From Stagnimonas sp. (GTDB lineage: Bacteria; Pseudomonadota; Gammaproteobacteria; Nevskiales; Nevskiaceae): 52,333 nucleotides of DNA. Under the pieces are notes generated by a model. That model searched no databases, had not been told where the DNA came from, and worked only from the letters and a program-made list of their open reading frames with translations. Positions 40,093 to 50,476 of this stretch are shown here, piece by piece (position 1 is the first letter of the stretch; the number at the start of each line of letters is the position of its first letter). The translations under genes were made by a program, and so were the position numbers. Where the stretch lies: assembly GCA_030652575.1 (NCBI GenBank), contig JAUSQI010000156.1, forward strand, positions 1 through 52,333. Direction: 5' to 3'.

Positions 40093-42581
40093 CAACAACC
40101 CACGACCAGTCGGCACCCAGCGTGATGACGCCCCATCGCATTTTGATTGTTGAAGATGAGCGCGTGGTCGCGCTCAATCTGCAACAACGCCTCATCAAGC
40201 TGGGTTACGAGGTTGTGGGGCGCGCCGCCTCTGGTGCACAGGCCCTGCAACTGGCCGAAGACGGCAAGCCCGATATCGTCCTGATGGACATCCATATCGA
40301 AGGTGATATCGACGGCATTGAAACCGCCGCGCTATTGCTCGCGCGCTACAAGCTGCAAGTGATTTATCTCACGGCCTATTCGGAAGACACCACCCTGCAA
40401 CGCGCCAAGGCAACGCAGCCTTATGGCTATCTGCTGAAGCCGTTTTCAGAGCGTGAGCTACACGCCACCTTGCAGGTGGCACTGGAGCGCCGCAGCTCAG
40501 ACATCGCGCTCGCCGCCAGCGAAGAGCGGGCACGACTGGCGCTGGAAGCCGCCTCCATGGGCAGTTGGGAATTGCTGCCCAGCACGGCAGAGCTGCGCAC
40601 TTTCGGGCTCGCCTCGGAGTTGCTGGGCGATGGCTCGGGATCGGGTGCCATGGATCTGGAGGCACTGCTCACCCATGTGCACCAGGACGATCGCCCGGTC
40701 GTGCGGCTGGCGGTCACTCAGGCCATTCAGGGCGGTGCCCCCTGCTGCATCGAGTTTCGACAGCTGCGTGCAAATCGTCCCGCGCGCTGGATTCGTATCG
40801 TCGCCCGGGTCTTTGCGCCACCGGGTGCCGCCGCGCCGCGGTTGATCGGCGTCGCACAGGACATCACCGAGCGGCGCACCACCGAAACGCACCTGCGTGA
40901 AGCCGCAACCATCTTTGAGGAAACGCGGGATGGCCTGTTCATCCTCGACCAGGACTACAAGCTGACCAGCGCCAACCCTGCCCTTGCGCGGATGACCGGG
41001 ATCGACATCGCCGACTGGATCGGCAAGGAACTGTCTTTTCTCATGCCCCCGGCACTGTCAGAACAAGTGCACGACAACCTCTGGGCACAACTCAAGCGCG
41101 AAGGCTGCTGGCAGGGTGAGCTGCTGCTCACAAGCCCTGCCGGCTTGCAGTTCCCCGCCCGGCTCTCGCTGAATGTTGTGCGTGATTCCGCCATCGACTG
41201 GACACAGGCGGTGGGCATCCTGTCGGATGTCAGCGAGCTGCGCTCCGTGCAGGTCAAGTTGCAGCAGTTGGCGCACTACGACCAACTCACCGGGCTTGCC
41301 AACCGCCTGCTCATGCAAGACCGTCTGGCACAGGCCATTTATCGCGGTCGGCGCTATGGCCTGCGGGTGGCCGTGCTGTTTCTCGACCTCGATCAATTCA
41401 AACGCATCAACGACAGCTTTGGCCATGCCACGGGCGATCTGGTGCTGCGTGAAGCTGCCAACCGCATCAAGGGCAATATCCGCAACGACGACACCGCAGC
41501 ACGCCACGGCGGTGACGAGTTTGTGGTGATCGTCGAAAACTTTGCCGCCCCCTCCGATGTCATGACCCTGGCCGAGAAAATCCGCGCCGCACTGGCACAG
41601 CCGATGCAGATTGGCGAGCAGGTTTTTCACATCAGCAGCAGCATCGGTATCGCCCTGTTTCCTGACAACGGCAGTGACGCAGAGCAACTGCTGCAGGGCG
41701 CGGATACCGCGATGTACGAAGCCAAGGCGAAGGGTCGCAACCAGTTCATGCTCTACGACCGGGCGATGACGGCAAAAGTCGCCAATGATCTCGCGCGCGA
41801 TGCGCGTCTGAGACGGGCCTTGTCCGGAGGCGAGCTGTGCCTGCACTACCAGCCCGTGGTCGATACCTCGACCGGCCAGTGCCGCGCCGTTGAGGCCCTG
41901 GTGCGCTGGCAGCATCCCACACTCGGCCTGCTGGACGCGGACGAGATCATTCCTGCGGCCGAGGCGTCTGGCCTGATCATCGAACTGGGACGCTGGGTGC
42001 TGCGCGAGGCGTGCCGACAGGCCGCACTCTGGCGTGACGCCGGGTATCGGGATCTGCGGGTGGCTTTCAATGTATCCAGCGCACAGTTCAGGGATGGCAC
42101 CCTGGCCGCCGAAGTGGCTGCCACCTTGCAAGAGTTCGCCCTCAATCCAGCGCAACTGGAAATGGAGATCACCGAAAGCTGTCTGCAAACCGAGTCCATC
42201 GCCATAGAAACCCTGACGCAGATTCGCGCCCTCGGGGTCAGTATCGCCATCGACGATTTCGGCACCGGGTTTTCTTGCCTGTCGTCACTCAAGCAGCTGC
42301 CGCTGGATCGACTCAAGATCGACCGCAGCTTTGTGCACGAACTCCCCCACGATGCGCACAGCTCGGCGCTGGCAGAAACCATTCTCGCCATCGCGGGACG
42401 CATGAAACTGCAAGTCACCGCAGAGGGCGTCGAGACCCACGAGCAGATGGACTATCTACGCAGCCGGGGCTGCAAGAGTCAGCAGGGCTGGCTGTTTGGC
42501 CGGACGGTCGAGGCGGCCAAGATCCCGCCGCTGCTGGCTGGCCCCTGGCCGCTTGATCCGGTCTGGAATCAAGGCCGCTGA
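40089..42581 (+). CDS. REC-PAS-PAS-GGDEF-EAL cyclic-di-GMP response regulator
   Basis: An 830-residue protein. The receiver (about 15-130) has the acidic pair VEDE, phospho-acceptor Asp in IVLMDIH, Thr in YLTAYS and Lys in LLKPF. Two PAS segments span about 140-265 and 275-395. The diguanylate cyclase has an intact HGGDEF (near 475) with an inhibitory RxxD (RNDD) five residues upstream. The phosphodiesterase has EALVRW (near 601), ITES and DDFGTGFSCLSSL. Both catalytic motifs look intact, so synthesis or hydrolysis of c-di-GMP is possible. It is coupled to the upstream kinase by a 4-base overlap. Confidence 0.94.
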   Translation: MTTTHDQSAPSVMTPHRILIVEDERVVALNLQQRLIKLGYEVVGRAASGAQALQLAEDGKPDIVLMDIHIEGDIDGIETAALLLARYKLQVIYLTAYSEDTTLQRAKATQPYGYLLKPFSERELHATLQVALERRSSDIALAASEERARLALEAASMGSWELLPSTAELRTFGLASELLGDGSGSGAMDLEALLTHVHQDDRPVVRLAVTQAIQGGAPCCIEFRQLRANRPARWIRIVARVFAPPGAAAPRLIGVAQDITERRTTETHLREAATIFEETRDGLFILDQDYKLTSANPALARMTGIDIADWIGKELSFLMPPALSEQVHDNLWAQLKREGCWQGELLLTSPAGLQFPARLSLNVVRDSAIDWTQAVGILSDVSELRSVQVKLQQLAHYDQLTGLANRLLMQDRLAQAIYRGRRYGLRVAVLFLDLDQFKRINDSFGHATGDLVLREAANRIKGNIRNDDTAARHGGDEFVVIVENFAAPSDVMTLAEKIRAALAQPMQIGEQVFHISSSIGIALFPDNGSDAEQLLQGADTAMYEAKAKGRNQFMLYDRAMTAKVANDLARDARLRRALSGGELCLHYQPVVDTSTGQCRAVEALVRWQHPTLGLLDADEIIPAAEASGLIIELGRWVLREACRQAALWRDAGYRDLRVAFNVSSAQFRDGTLAAEVAATLQEFALNPAQLEMEITESCLQTESIAIETLTQIRALGVSIAIDDFGTGFSCLSSLKQLPLDRLKIDRSFVHELPHDAHSSALAETILAIAGRMKLQVTAEGVETHEQMDYLRSRGCKSQQGWLFGRTVEAAKIPPLLAGPWPLDPVWNQGR

Positions 42582-42600
42582 CAGCAAACCCATGCACGCT

Positions 42601-43572
42601 TTAGAGCGTGTTGAGAAAGACCATGTTGTCGTCCCAGAATTGCTGCGTCAGCGGCCGCCACCACATGGCCTGAAAGGCATGTGGTTCGCCCCGGTACTGG
42701 TGTAGCTCGCTTGCGATGTCCCAGCGTTGGGCGGCAGCGTGCAGTCGCTTGGCGTCTTCTTCGCACAGGTCTGCGGTGCCCACGCCTGTGAATATCTGCG
42801 GAAAGGACTTGGCCGGGGCCGTGGCTTCGAGCAGGCGGATGGGATCGGCAAACAGCAGCGCATCGGTGGCATGCGGCTGGCGCTCGCCGACATAGTTCAT
42901 CGCCAGTATTTCGAGAATCTTGATCGCCCAGTCCGGCAGGTTTCGGGACTGTCGGCGCGCCAGTGGATCGCTCACCTGCAACACCGGCATCAGCGGCATC
43001 ACCGCCAGCGGCCGCACGGGATGTTCGTAGACCGCCTTCGCATAGGCCTCGTGCCGCACATAGCTGGCCGCGCAGGCCACACCCAGCGCCAGATTGCCAC
43101 CCGCGCTTTCGCCTGCAATGACGATCCGGCGCGGGTCGCCGCCGTATTGGGCGCAGCGATCCGCCACCCAGCGAAAGGCGAGGCAGGCGTCTTCAATCGC
43201 GGCCGGGTAGCGATGGCGCGGGGCCAGGCGATAGTCGATGTTGAACACCACGTAGCCGGCGCGCGAGGCATAGAGCGCGGCCACTGCACGGTGCGTCTGC
43301 CGCGAGCAGGTGGTGAACGCACCGCCGTGGATGTAGAGCAGCACCGGCAGTGCGGCGACAGCGCCACGCGGACGCACGACATCCAGCAAATGCTCGGGTG
43401 CAGGGCCGTACGGAATATCGCGCTGGATCGCCAAGCCCGCTTCGATCTCACCGAGCTTGATCTTTCGCTCACCGAAACGCGCGAGGGTGGAAAGACTGCG
43501 ATGGATCAGCGCCCGCCTGAGCTTGTGGCGGGCGGAGAACGAAGGATCTTTGCGGGGATGGGGGACGCGCAT
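42601..43572 (-). CDS. HSL-family alpha/beta hydrolase (esterase)
   Basis: A 323-residue protein of the hormone-sensitive-lipase group. Oxyanion motif YIHGGAF (HGGG-like with Ala) near residue 80, nucleophile elbow GESAGG (about 154), the catalytic Asp in VGTADLCEED and His in GEPHAF (near 300). There is no signal peptide, so cytoplasmic. It hydrolyses short to medium acyl esters; the native substrate is unknown. The ATG at 43572 is used rather than the TTG at 43581. Its stop is 20 bases from the convergent end of the c-di-GMP gene; a small 6-bp stem (CACGCT-TTAG-AGCGTG) lies there. Confidence 0.87.
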   Translation of the reverse strand: MRVPHPRKDPSFSARHKLRRALIHRSLSTLARFGERKIKLGEIEAGLAIQRDIPYGPAPEHLLDVVRPRGAVAALPVLLYIHGGAFTTCSRQTHRAVAALYASRAGYVVFNIDYRLAPRHRYPAAIEDACLAFRWVADRCAQYGGDPRRIVIAGESAGGNLALGVACAASYVRHEAYAKAVYEHPVRPLAVMPLMPVLQVSDPLARRQSRNLPDWAIKILEILAMNYVGERQPHATDALLFADPIRLLEATAPAKSFPQIFTGVGTADLCEEDAKRLHAAAQRWDIASELHQYRGEPHAFQAMWWRPLTQQFWDDNMVFLNTL

Positions 43573-43617
43573 GGGCGGCAACTCTTCAGGTCAATCCCCA
43601 AGAGTGCCGCTCGCAGA

Positions 43618-44184
<567 letters not shown>

Positions 44185-44209
44185 CTTTTTTGCTCGTTCC
44201 CGTGTGTTG

Positions 44210-44821
44210 TTATCGACCGCGCAGCAGCACTTCAGCGTGTTGCACCCAGAACAGCTCGCAGGCACCGGCACCGGTGTCTTCGCGCGTCAGGGAGGTGTTC
44301 CAGTTCCAGCCCTCGTTGCTTGCGGCATCCACCAGCAAGCCCTGCAACTCGACGACCTGACCGGGCCGTATTTTAGCGAGCTGTCGGCGAATCACCTTGC
44401 TGGCGGGGATGAGATGGACGTTGGCGGCGTGACGCATCAGCTCGCTCTCCGGCGCGGGTGCTGTGGCATCCCAGTGCATCCAGAAGAATCGGCCGCTCTG
44501 CGAGATGTCGAGCGCGTCGATGATGAAGCTGTCGGACATCAGACCCCAGCCGAGTGCGAAGTCCACGGGCGACAGATCGGCCTCGCGGCCGAGCCGGTAG
44601 TTCTTGCGCGACAACACCCGCGCGCGGATGCGATAGCTGGCGCGCGGCTTGAGCGTGTATTGGTCGAACTGTATCGGTGCCGCATCGCTTGCCACCTGCT
44701 CGGGCTCGTCGGCCGCCAGCACGCCCTGGGACTGTCGCACGGGCCTGAGCTGCCACCATTGCACGGCCTGCCAGCCTGCAACGATCAGCAGCAGCGCCAG
44801 CAGCAGGCGCTGCCGATTCAC
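44210..44821 (-). CDS. Membrane-anchored hypothetical protein
   Basis: A 203-residue protein with one N-terminal helix ([18 protein letters not shown]) and a probable extracytoplasmic body ([21 protein letters not shown], then FFWMHWDA and [13 protein letters not shown]). I do not name a family. The GTG start at 44821 overlaps the mrp stop (GTGA), so it is translated with mrp; dcd follows by 25 bases. The location suggests a conserved companion of the mrp-dcd operon, function unknown. Confidence 0.75.
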   Translation of the reverse strand: MNRQRLLLALLLIVAGWQAVQWWQLRPVRQSQGVLAADEPEQVASDAAPIQFDQYTLKPRASYRIRARVLSRKNYRLGREADLSPVDFALGWGLMSDSFIIDALDISQSGRFFWMHWDATAPAPESELMRHAANVHLIPASKVIRRQLAKIRPGQVVELQGLLVDAASNEGWNWNTSLTREDTGAGACELFWVQHAEVLLRGR

Positions 44822-45921
44822 GCGATTTCGATGCTGGGGAACGCGGCGGCGCCCACGCCATGTGCGAGGCGCGCTGCGGTGAGCCGGGCAATGGCGCGAT
44901 AAGTCTGCGCCACACTGCTGTCTGGCTCGGCCGCGACGATGGGCGTGCCGCCATCGGCCTGCTCGCGGATGGCGCGCAGCAGCGGCAGCGAACCGAGCAG
45001 CTCGGTGCCGCTTTGCTCTGCCAGCTTCTCGCCACCACCCTCGCCAAAAATCGCGGCGCTGTGGCCGCAGTTGGGGCAGCAGTAGATGGCCATGTTCTCG
45101 ATGATGCCCAGCACCGGCACGCTGACCTTGTTGAACATCTGCAGGCCTTTCTTGGCGTCGATGAGTGCGACGTCCTGCGGGGTGGTGACGATCACCGCGC
45201 CCGCAACCGGCATCTTCTGGGCGATGGAGAGCTGGATGTCGCCAGTGCCGGGGGGCAGGTCGATGACGAGATAGTCGAGCGCATCCCAGGCCGTCTCGCC
45301 CAGCAGCTGGTTGAGCGCCTGGGTGGCCATCGGCCCGCGCCAGATCATCGGCTGGTCTTCTTCGATGAGGAAGCCGATGCTCATCAGTTGCAGGCCATGC
45401 GCCATCACCGGGCGCATCAGGCGTTGGTCGATGGCCGTGGGCTTGGTGTGGCGCACACCCATCATGAGCGGCTGGCTGGGGCCGTAGATGTCGGCATCCA
45501 GCAAGCCGACGCGCGCGCCCTCGGCCTGCAGGGCAAGCGCCAGATTGGCCGCGACGGTGGACTTGCCCACCCCGCCCTTGCCGGAGGCGACCGCGATGAT
45601 GTTCTTGATGCCCTTTTGCGGCGGCACATTGCCTTTCAGCGTTTGCGGCTGGATGTCCCAGCTCACCTCAACAGTGCTGTCGATGCCATGCGCCGCCTTG
45701 ACCGCTGCCTGCACGGTGGCTGCAAGCGCGTCACGAATGCCCGCTGCGGGGAAACCCAGCTCGATCTCGATGCGCGGCACCGCAGTGGGATAGATCGCCT
45801 TCACGCAGCCTGCGGCGTTGAGCCCCTGCCCCAGATGTGGATCGATAACGGTATCGAGCGTGGCGAGCAGCGCTTCGGGGCTTAAGGGCGACATGGGCGG
45901 CGGTGATTTCTTCCAGAACAT
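44818..45921 (-). CDS. apbC: Mrp/ApbC iron-sulfur cluster carrier ATPase
   Basis: A 367-residue protein. The N-terminal MIP18-like region (about 10-90, LDTVIDPHLGQGLNAAG) is followed by a deviant Walker A SGKGGVGKST (about 113-122), DADIYGPS, VIDLPPGTGD and the cluster-binding CPNCG pair (near 282-285). It carries 4Fe-4S clusters to apo-proteins as a dimer. The gene is oriented away from the subtilase genes and begins 40 bases from a bidirectional hairpin at 45961-45990. Confidence 0.93.
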   Translation of the reverse strand: MFWKKSPPPMSPLSPEALLATLDTVIDPHLGQGLNAAGCVKAIYPTAVPRIEIELGFPAAGIRDALAATVQAAVKAAHGIDSTVEVSWDIQPQTLKGNVPPQKGIKNIIAVASGKGGVGKSTVAANLALALQAEGARVGLLDADIYGPSQPLMMGVRHTKPTAIDQRLMRPVMAHGLQLMSIGFLIEEDQPMIWRGPMATQALNQLLGETAWDALDYLVIDLPPGTGDIQLSIAQKMPVAGAVIVTTPQDVALIDAKKGLQMFNKVSVPVLGIIENMAIYCCPNCGHSAAIFGEGGGEKLAEQSGTELLGSLPLLRAIREQADGGTPIVAAEPDSSVAQTYRAIARLTAARLAHGVGAAAFPSIEIA

Positions 45922-45960
45922 CCGCCTATTGTCCCTGCTAACGCCAGGAAGCGCCCAATA

Positions 45961-45990
45961 AAAAACGGGCCAGTATCTGGCCCGTTTTTA
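45961..45990. terminator. Rho-independent terminator, bidirectional form
   Basis: AAAAACGGGCCA pairs with TGGCCCGTTTTT around GTATC. A 12-bp stem with A/T flanks on both sides. It lies just downstream of the first subtilase (minus strand), before mrp, so it probably ends the subtilase transcript. Confidence 0.85.
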
Positions 45991-46011
45991 CCGGCGTACC
46001 ACATCGATCCA

Positions 46012-47244
46012 TCAATTGCCGGTGTAGAGGAGGGCATTGGGTGAAGTGGCATTGATGCCGGTGATCACACCCAGCGTGGCATTTCCAACGATCGTATCGC
46101 GCACCGCATCCGGCGAGAGGCTGGGGTTGGCACCCAGCACCAGGGCAGCGGCACCGGCGACATGCGGGCTGGCCATCGAGGTACCGGAGAGCGTCGCGCT
46201 GCCCGTATTGCTGTTGTAGGCCGCCGACACGATGTTGGTGCCCGGTGCGTAGATATCGAGGCAGGGGCCGAAACTGGAGTAGCTGGCCTGCGCATCGGTG
46301 TTGGTGGTGGCACCCACCGTTATCGCACGCGGCACCTTGTTGGGCGAGCCGGTGCAAGCGTTGGAGGACGAGTTGCCCGCCGCCACCGCCAGGGATACAC
46401 CCGCGTTGATCATCGCGTTCACTGCCGAGTCGAGCGCCGCCGAATTGCTGCCGCCCAGCGACATGTTGGCCGCTGCCGGCAACACGCGGTTGGCCGTCAC
46501 CCAGTCGACGCCAGAGATGATGGTGGAGGTGGCAGTGCTGCCTGCGCAGCTGAATACGCGTACTGCGTGCACGGTGGCCTTCTTGGCAACACCGAATGTC
46601 GTGCCGACCGCAGTGCCCGCCACATGGGTGCCGTGGCCATTGCAGTCGGTGACGTTTGTGGCGACCGGTGCCGCACATCCGATGTTGAAGTTTTTGCACA
46701 GGGCACCGGTGCTGTTGGTCGCAAAGTTGCGACCCGTGCCGACGCGGCCGGTGAAGTCCGTGTGGTTGGCATTGATGCCCGTGTCGATCACATACACATG
46801 CGCGCCGGCACCGCCCTGGTTGGCGTAGATGTAGCTGCCGGACAGCGGCAGTGCGCGCTGGTCGATGCGGTCGATGCCGTAGCTCGGCGGGTTGTTCTGG
46901 GTGGCGACCAGCATCATCAGCTGATCCTGCTCGACCAGCTTGACGAAAGGCAGTGCGGCCAAAGCCTGGGCCTGGGACTCGGAGAGCCTTGCCGTGAAGC
47001 CGGTGAACGCCGAGCTGTAACGCGCCAGCACCTGGCCGCCGCCCACCTGCACCAGCGCCGCTTCGGCGAGGGCATCGACACCCAGGCGTGACAGCAGTGC
47101 CGGCAAGGCCGGCTTGTCGAGCACCACGATGTACTGATTGGGGATGCGCTCGGGGCCGACAGCCTGCGCCGGCAGTGCAGCAAATGCGGTGGCGGACAAA
47201 ACGGAGCAAGCGACGGTTTTGGAGATGCGTTTGTTTTGGATCAT
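46012..47244 (-). CDS. S8 (subtilisin/proteinase K-like) serine peptidase
   Basis: A 410-residue secreted protease. Signal peptide (about 1-28), an inhibitor-I9-like propeptide opening IPNQYIVVLDKPALP (about 34-48), then the catalytic domain: Asp154 in VIDTGI, His204 in GHGTHVAGT, oxyanion Asn291 in AAGN, and nucleophile Ser356 in GTSMASPH. The domain is of the proteinase K type. Several Cys pairs suggest disulfides. It is a tandem paralogue of the next gene, sharing the propeptide and catalytic-domain order. A terminator follows 22 bases after its stop. Confidence 0.95.
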   Translation of the reverse strand: MIQNKRISKTVACSVLSATAFAALPAQAVGPERIPNQYIVVLDKPALPALLSRLGVDALAEAALVQVGGGQVLARYSSAFTGFTARLSESQAQALAALPFVKLVEQDQLMMLVATQNNPPSYGIDRIDQRALPLSGSYIYANQGGAGAHVYVIDTGINANHTDFTGRVGTGRNFATNSTGALCKNFNIGCAAPVATNVTDCNGHGTHVAGTAVGTTFGVAKKATVHAVRVFSCAGSTATSTIISGVDWVTANRVLPAAANMSLGGSNSAALDSAVNAMINAGVSLAVAAGNSSSNACTGSPNKVPRAITVGATTNTDAQASYSSFGPCLDIYAPGTNIVSAAYNSNTGSATLSGTSMASPHVAGAAALVLGANPSLSPDAVRDTIVGNATLGVITGINATSPNALLYTGN

Positions 47245-47454
47245 GACCTTCCTTGTCTGATTGACGGTGCCCGGCTGATGCCGAACGCTTGATGCCGGCG
47301 GTTAAATCTTACGATCGTTACTAACGGCCCGACCAGCGGTATCGGATGTATAGCAAGCATCAATTCCGGAATGCAATGCGATTCTTGACTCAGTTCACCA
47401 TGTTCAGCATCTACTTCACACTTCCGCTGCGCATTTCAGCGGTACTGGAAACGA

Positions 47455-47480
47455 AAAAGGCGAGCCGAAGCTCGCCTTTT
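47455..47480. terminator. Rho-independent terminator after second subtilase
   Basis: AAAAGGCGAGC pairs exactly with GCTCGCCTTTT around a CGAA loop (11-bp stem), with T/A tracts on both sides. It lies 18 bases past the end of the 47498-48784 gene. Confidence 0.88.
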
Positions 47481-47497
47481 CGCACGGCCATGAAACT

Positions 47498-48784
47498 TCA
47501 GGGCGCGGTGTACAACAACAGATTGACGGTGTTGGCACCGATCGATGTCACCTTGCCCGGTGTGGCATTGCCGACCAGCGTGCTGCGCACCTGGGCCGGG
47601 TTCGCACCGGGCGAAGCACCGAGAATCAGTGCGATCGCACCCGCAACATGCGGGCTGGCCATCGAGGTGCCCGAGAGCACTGCGGTGCCGGTGTTGTTGC
47701 TGGAGCTTGCCGACGTGATGCTGCCGCCGGGTGCAAAGATATCGATGCAAGTGCCGAAGTTCGAGAACGAGGACATGCCGTCACCGTTGTCCGTCGAGCC
47801 GACCGTGATGGCGTTGGGCGCCTTGTAGGGCGAGCCCGAGCAGGCACCGGAGCTGTCGTTGCCCGCCGCCACGGCCATCGAAATGCCCTTGGCAATGACG
47901 TTTTCCACAGCTTGGTCGAGTGCCGGTGAGTCACCGCCGCCGAGCGACATATTGCCCACCGCCGGTTTGACGGCATTGGCGGCAACCCAGTCCACACCGG
48001 CGATCACGCCTGCGTTGGAACCCGAGCCGCTGCAGCCCAGCACGCGCACCGCGTGAATGGTGGCTTTCTTCGCCACGCCATAGACAGTGCCGGTGGCCGT
48101 GCCAGCGACGTGTGTGCCGTGGCCGTTGCAATCGGTGGTGTCGGCGGGGTCGGTGTCGCCAGAGAACAGGCCGGTGCCTAAATCGAGCGCGCCGAGATTG
48201 ATCGGCAAGATGCCGCCGGGGATGAGACCGCCGATGAGGCCATCGCTGTTGGGCGCGAAGTTGCGGCCCGTGCCGACGCGGCCGGTGAACTCGGTGTGGC
48301 TGGCATTGAGACCGGTGTCGATCACATAGACATTGACGCCGGCAGCGGCCTGGTCACGATAGATGTACAGACCATCCATCGGCAGGTTGCGCTGGTCGAC
48401 GCGATCCAGACCCCAGGTGGCGTTGGACTGCGTGGCAGAGGCCGACATGACCTGATCCTGCTCGACCAGCTTGACGAACGGCAGCTTGCCGAGAGCCTCT
48501 GCCTGGTTGGCGGTGATGCGGGCCGAAAAGCCCGTCAGTGCCGTGCTGTACTTGCTGAGCACCACGCCACCGCCCACCTGCACCAGCGTGCTCTGCACGA
48601 GGTCGTTGAGGCCGAGTTTGGCGAGCGAGGCCGGCAGGGCGGCCTTGTCGAGCACGACGATGTATTGATTGGGGATCAGCTTGGATGCAGGGGTTGCAGC
48701 CGTGGCGCTGACGGTGGACATCAAGGCACAGCCGCTGATCGCCGCGGTAAACACATTTTTCAGCACTGGGTTCTGACGAATCAT
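47498..48784 (-). CDS. S8 (subtilisin/proteinase K-like) serine peptidase, paralogue
   Basis: A 428-residue secreted protease: signal peptide (ends TAATPA), propeptide IPNQYIVVLDKAALP, and catalytic triad Asp156 (VIDTGL), His222 (GHGTHVAG) and Ser374 (GTSMASPH), with Asn309 in AAGND. Compared with the downstream paralogue it carries a longer loop before the His motif (about 183-217, rich in Gly/Leu/Ile). The ATG at 48784 is chosen because AGGAG lies 7 bases upstream; a longer frame reaching 48832 is not needed. Duplication of a proteinase K-type gene is inferred. Confidence 0.95.
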   Translation of the reverse strand: MIRQNPVLKNVFTAAISGCALMSTVSATAATPASKLIPNQYIVVLDKAALPASLAKLGLNDLVQSTLVQVGGGVVLSKYSTALTGFSARITANQAEALGKLPFVKLVEQDQVMSASATQSNATWGLDRVDQRNLPMDGLYIYRDQAAAGVNVYVIDTGLNASHTEFTGRVGTGRNFAPNSDGLIGGLIPGGILPINLGALDLGTGLFSGDTDPADTTDCNGHGTHVAGTATGTVYGVAKKATIHAVRVLGCSGSGSNAGVIAGVDWVAANAVKPAVGNMSLGGGDSPALDQAVENVIAKGISMAVAAGNDSSGACSGSPYKAPNAITVGSTDNGDGMSSFSNFGTCIDIFAPGGSITSASSSNNTGTAVLSGTSMASPHVAGAIALILGASPGANPAQVRSTLVGNATPGKVTSIGANTVNLLLYTAP

Positions 48785-48981
48785 GAAAACTCCTATATTT
48801 AGGTCCCGCTCTTGGATGCCCTGAATAACCATAGGCGATGAGTAAAACCCGTCTCGTGTAAAACTTCCTTGTGCATCCTTTCAGACGAACGGACCCAACC
48901 GGCCGCCGAGAGACCTAAGGCGTATAGCAAAGGCCTTGCCACAGCGGCAATACGATTCGCGCGTCAGATTAAAAAATACCC
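48785..48981. other. Intergenic between subtilase and sbcB
   Basis: This 197-base gap separates divergent genes and holds their promoters. I see no convincing promoter boxes, palindromes or RNA. Confidence 0.4.
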
Positions 48982-50433
48982 ATGAACGCCCCCACCAGCT
49001 TTCTCTGGCACGACTACGAGACATTTGGCGTTGACCCGGCGCGCGACCGTCCCTCGCAATTCGCCGCCCGCCGCACCAATGCCGCGCTGGAACCCGTCGG
49101 CGAGCCGATCAGCCTGTTCTGCCAGCCGGTGATCGACGTGCTGCCGCATCCCGATGCGGTGCTGCTCACCGGCATCAGCCCGCAGCGCGCGCGCGACGAA
49201 GGCCTGCCCGAATACGGGTTCGCCGAGGCCATCCACAAGGAAATGATGGTCACCGGCACCTGTGCCGTGGGCTTCAACACCCTGCGCTTCGACGACGAGG
49301 TGACGCGCAACCTGTTCTGGCGCAACTTCCACGAGCCCTATCTGCGCGAATGGTTCGGCGGCAACTCGCGCTGGGACCTGATCGACGTCATGCGCCTCTG
49401 GCACGCGCTGCGGCCGGCAGGATTGCAATGGCCCAAGCGCGAAGACGGCAGCACCAGCTTCAAGCTGCAACACCTCACCGCCGCCAATGGTCTGGCCCAC
49501 GAACACGCGCACGAAGCCTTGAGCGATGTCGATGCCACGATTGGCCTCGCCCGCCGTTTGCGAGAGGCCCAGCCGCGTCTCTGGGAGCACGCACTGAAGC
49601 TGCGCGACAAGCACTTCGTGCGCACCCTGCTCAATGTGCAGCAGATGACGCCACTCGTGCATGTTTCATCCAAGATCCCTGCCGCGCGCGGCTGCCTGGC
49701 CGTCATTGCACCGCTCGCCCAGCACCCGACCAACAGCAATGCGGTCATCACTTTCGACTTGAGCGTTGATCCGACCGAACTGCTGGAACTCGATGCCGAC
49801 GAACTGCGCGAGCGCGTGTTCGCCAGCGACGACGACCTGCCGGATGGCTTGAGCCGCATCCCGCTCAAGGGCGTGCATGCCAACAAATCGCCCATGCTCT
49901 CGCCGCTCGGCACGCTGGATGCGGCGACGGCAGAGCGCTGGGGCATCGACCTCGCCCGCTGCCAACAGCACCGCGACCTGCTGCTGACGGTGCGCGAGGC
50001 ACTGGCCGAGAAAGTGCGCGCGGTGTTCACCGCACCCGAGTTCGAGGAACAGGACGCGGAGCTGTCGCTCTACGCCGGCTTCATGCCCGATGTCGACAAG
50101 CCGCTGCTCGCCAAGGTGCGCGATGCCAGCGCCGACGCGCTCTGGAACTACCAGGGCCAGTTTCGCGATGCGCGGCTCAACACCCTGCTGTTCCGCTATC
50201 GCGCGCGGCATTGGCCCGATCGCTTGAGCGAGGACGAAGTCAGCGAGTGGCGCGAGTTCGTGCAGGGCAAGCTGCAATTCGATACCGGCCTGGCGGGCCT
50301 GACGATGGAGAGCTACGAGCAGCTCATCGAAGCGCGGCTGTTCATTGCCACCACACCCGAGCAGCGCGGCCTGCTGCAAAAGCTCAAGGACTGGCCGATC
50401 GAGAGCGGCCTGAGCCGTTTGCTGGGTCGCTAG
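48982..50433 (+). CDS. sbcB: Exodeoxyribonuclease I
   Basis: A 483-residue 3'-5' exonuclease for single-stranded DNA. It has the DEDD acidic set: [10 protein letters not shown] (Asp11, Glu13), [11 protein letters not shown] (near 95) and a C-terminal pair in [14 protein letters not shown] (near 175-188). The SH3-like and helical domains (about 200-480) complete the horseshoe. Length is typical. It acts in recombination and mismatch repair. metG follows on the same strand by 43 bases. Confidence 0.95.
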   Translation: MNAPTSFLWHDYETFGVDPARDRPSQFAARRTNAALEPVGEPISLFCQPVIDVLPHPDAVLLTGISPQRARDEGLPEYGFAEAIHKEMMVTGTCAVGFNTLRFDDEVTRNLFWRNFHEPYLREWFGGNSRWDLIDVMRLWHALRPAGLQWPKREDGSTSFKLQHLTAANGLAHEHAHEALSDVDATIGLARRLREAQPRLWEHALKLRDKHFVRTLLNVQQMTPLVHVSSKIPAARGCLAVIAPLAQHPTNSNAVITFDLSVDPTELLELDADELRERVFASDDDLPDGLSRIPLKGVHANKSPMLSPLGTLDAATAERWGIDLARCQQHRDLLLTVREALAEKVRAVFTAPEFEEQDAELSLYAGFMPDVDKPLLAKVRDASADALWNYQGQFRDARLNTLLFRYRARHWPDRLSEDEVSEWREFVQGKLQFDTGLAGLTMESYEQLIEARLFIATTPEQRGLLQKLKDWPIESGLSRLLGR

Positions 50434-50476
50434 TCGCGCGATAATGCGCGCCCAGAATCAAGCCTCAAAGCCGCAC

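Noticed and set aside
42595-42610. Small stem CACGCT-TTAG-AGCGTG between converging genes as a terminator
   Set aside because: Only 6 bp and no T-run on either strand; too weak to call.
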